NCBI GenBank assembly: GCA_024707075.1
Contig: JANQAK010000003.1
Coordinates: forward strand, 1,922,001 to 1,986,000
Source: Afipia sp.
GTDB lineage: Bacteria > Pseudomonadota > Alphaproteobacteria > Rhizobiales > Xanthobacteraceae
DNA: 64,000 nucleotides
Direction of reading: 5' to 3'
The position numbers and the translations under genes were made by a program. The notes under the pieces were generated by a model. That model was given only the letters and a program-made list of their open reading frames with translations. It made no database searches and was not told the origin of the DNA. Positions 62,996 to 64,000 of this stretch are shown one piece after another (position 1 is the first letter of the stretch; each line of letters begins with the position of its first letter).

Positions 62996-63173
62996 ATCTC
63001 GGAGGGGCGGAAGCGCGATTGGCCGTCACCGTGACACCGAAGACACTGCAACATTTTTCGCGGCTCTCCCGGGATCAGTCTTCCGATCGCGGTCGCGTCC
63101 CGGCCATCACAAGGCAGGCGATTGCCCTCGCCAGGGTCACCTTGACGCCCGAAGAGGGGGGGGCGCGATAGCT

Positions 63174-63473
63174 TTGGCGGACACGCTGCACTATAGTGCG
63201 CGGATGCGTAAGGGATATGCCCATTCGACGCTTCGCCGGATCCTGATCGGGCTGCCGATTGCGATGCTCGCCAGCGCGCCGTCGCTTGCCGACAGGATCG
63301 TCGATCCCAAAACCGTCGCGCCGGAGTTTCGCGAGGCCGCCGAAAAGCGCCGCGCCGAACAGGTCAAGCTGATCGAATGCAACAACGCGGCAAGGATCGC
63401 GAAGATTCCGCCGCGCGACATGGCGCATTACGTCGCCGAATGCTTCGACAAGCCGGCCGACAAGCCGCAGTAA
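63174..63473 (+). CDS. Small hypothetical secreted/periplasmic protein
   Basis: MRKGYAHSTLRRILIGLPIAMLASAPSLADRIVDPKTVAPEFREAAEKRRAEQVKLIECNNAARIAKIPPRDMAHYVAECFDKPADK: signal-like N-terminus, two Cys. Confidence 0.6.
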   Translation: MADTLHYSARMRKGYAHSTLRRILIGLPIAMLASAPSLADRIVDPKTVAPEFREAAEKRRAEQVKLIECNNAARIAKIPPRDMAHYVAECFDKPADKPQ

Positions 63474-63516
63474 TCCAATCCCGGAACGCATCACGCGCTT
63501 CAGGCAAAATTCACTG

Positions 63517-63689
63517 CGTCGTCCCCGCGAACGCGGGGACCCATAACCGCTCATGAAGAATGGATCGCCGTCATCCTGAGGTGCGAGCCCTTGCGAGCCC
63601 CGAAAGGTGATGCGGTGTCATGAGGTGTCGTGACAATCAACGGTCCCCGTGACGATCAATGGGTCCCCGCGTTCGCGGGGACGACACTG
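63517..63689. repeat. Nested dispersed palindromes: 'gtccccgcg' family flanking a 'cgtcatcctgagg' family member
   Basis: cgtcgtccccgcgaacgcggggaccca ... cgtcatcctgaggtgcgagcccttgcgagccccgaaaggtgatgcgg ... tgggtccccgcgttcgcggggacgac. Confidence 0.75.
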
Positions 63690-64000
63690 AATATGTGTCT
63701 GCCTTCGATCTTCACACGCCGACACACTCTCGCGGCGCGATTCAATGCGTCCGAGTTGTGCGACAGGCCACGCTCCGCGCCGTTGCGCGAAGGCGATGGA
63801 GCCTCGGGAGGCGCCGGGGTGCTTGCGAGACACCCGTGAGGCGGACCTTGCGATCGGCCCGCCTGCGCAGCCTTGCGAGGGCCGCGCGCGCCAAATGACT
63901 TTGGCGCTGCGCCTCCCGGCGCTCCACCGTCGTCACTTCGCCTTGCCGCTCAAATGCCGATCACTCATTCGAGACGAATTTAGGATTATATTCTTAATAA

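Overview
The window is a chromosomal segment of a GC-rich alphaproteobacterium. Protein content and gene order suggest the Bradyrhizobiaceae (Rhodopseudomonas/Afipia/Bradyrhizobium-like). It is mostly housekeeping DNA: glcDEF, azlCD, ftsH, tilS, cpoB/pal, tolBARQ, ybgC, ruvB/A/C, yebC, ymdB, fau, a likely 6S RNA, zapA, tkt-gap-pgk-fba, rpmE, rcdA, thrB/rnhA, ispH and trcR. No tRNA, rRNA, CRISPR, phage or complete IS element was recognised. The most interesting signals are: (1) a two-copy composite double-hairpin repeat of about 165 bp with CTAG termini and compensated arm substitutions, one copy supplying the pgk stop codon; (2) a tol-pal locus split by an orphan FeeM/LuxI-like N-acyl amino acid synthase with a CtrA-like box plus a GGDEF/EAL gene, and again by accessory cassettes around ybgC; (3) a perfect 17+4+17 bp inverted repeat upstream of a DUF1348-TetR gene pair; (4) three genes each broken by an apparent single-base insertion (ftsH at G9, a GGDEF/EAL protein at T6, an MCP-PilZ protein at GG), which means sequencing error or genuine decay/phase variation; (5) an FNR/FixK-type box upstream of ompW, a bigR-like sulfur cassette with no blh, a candidate sRNA and several families of intergenic palindromes. 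All calls come from reading the sequence and the supplied ORFs; no database search was run.
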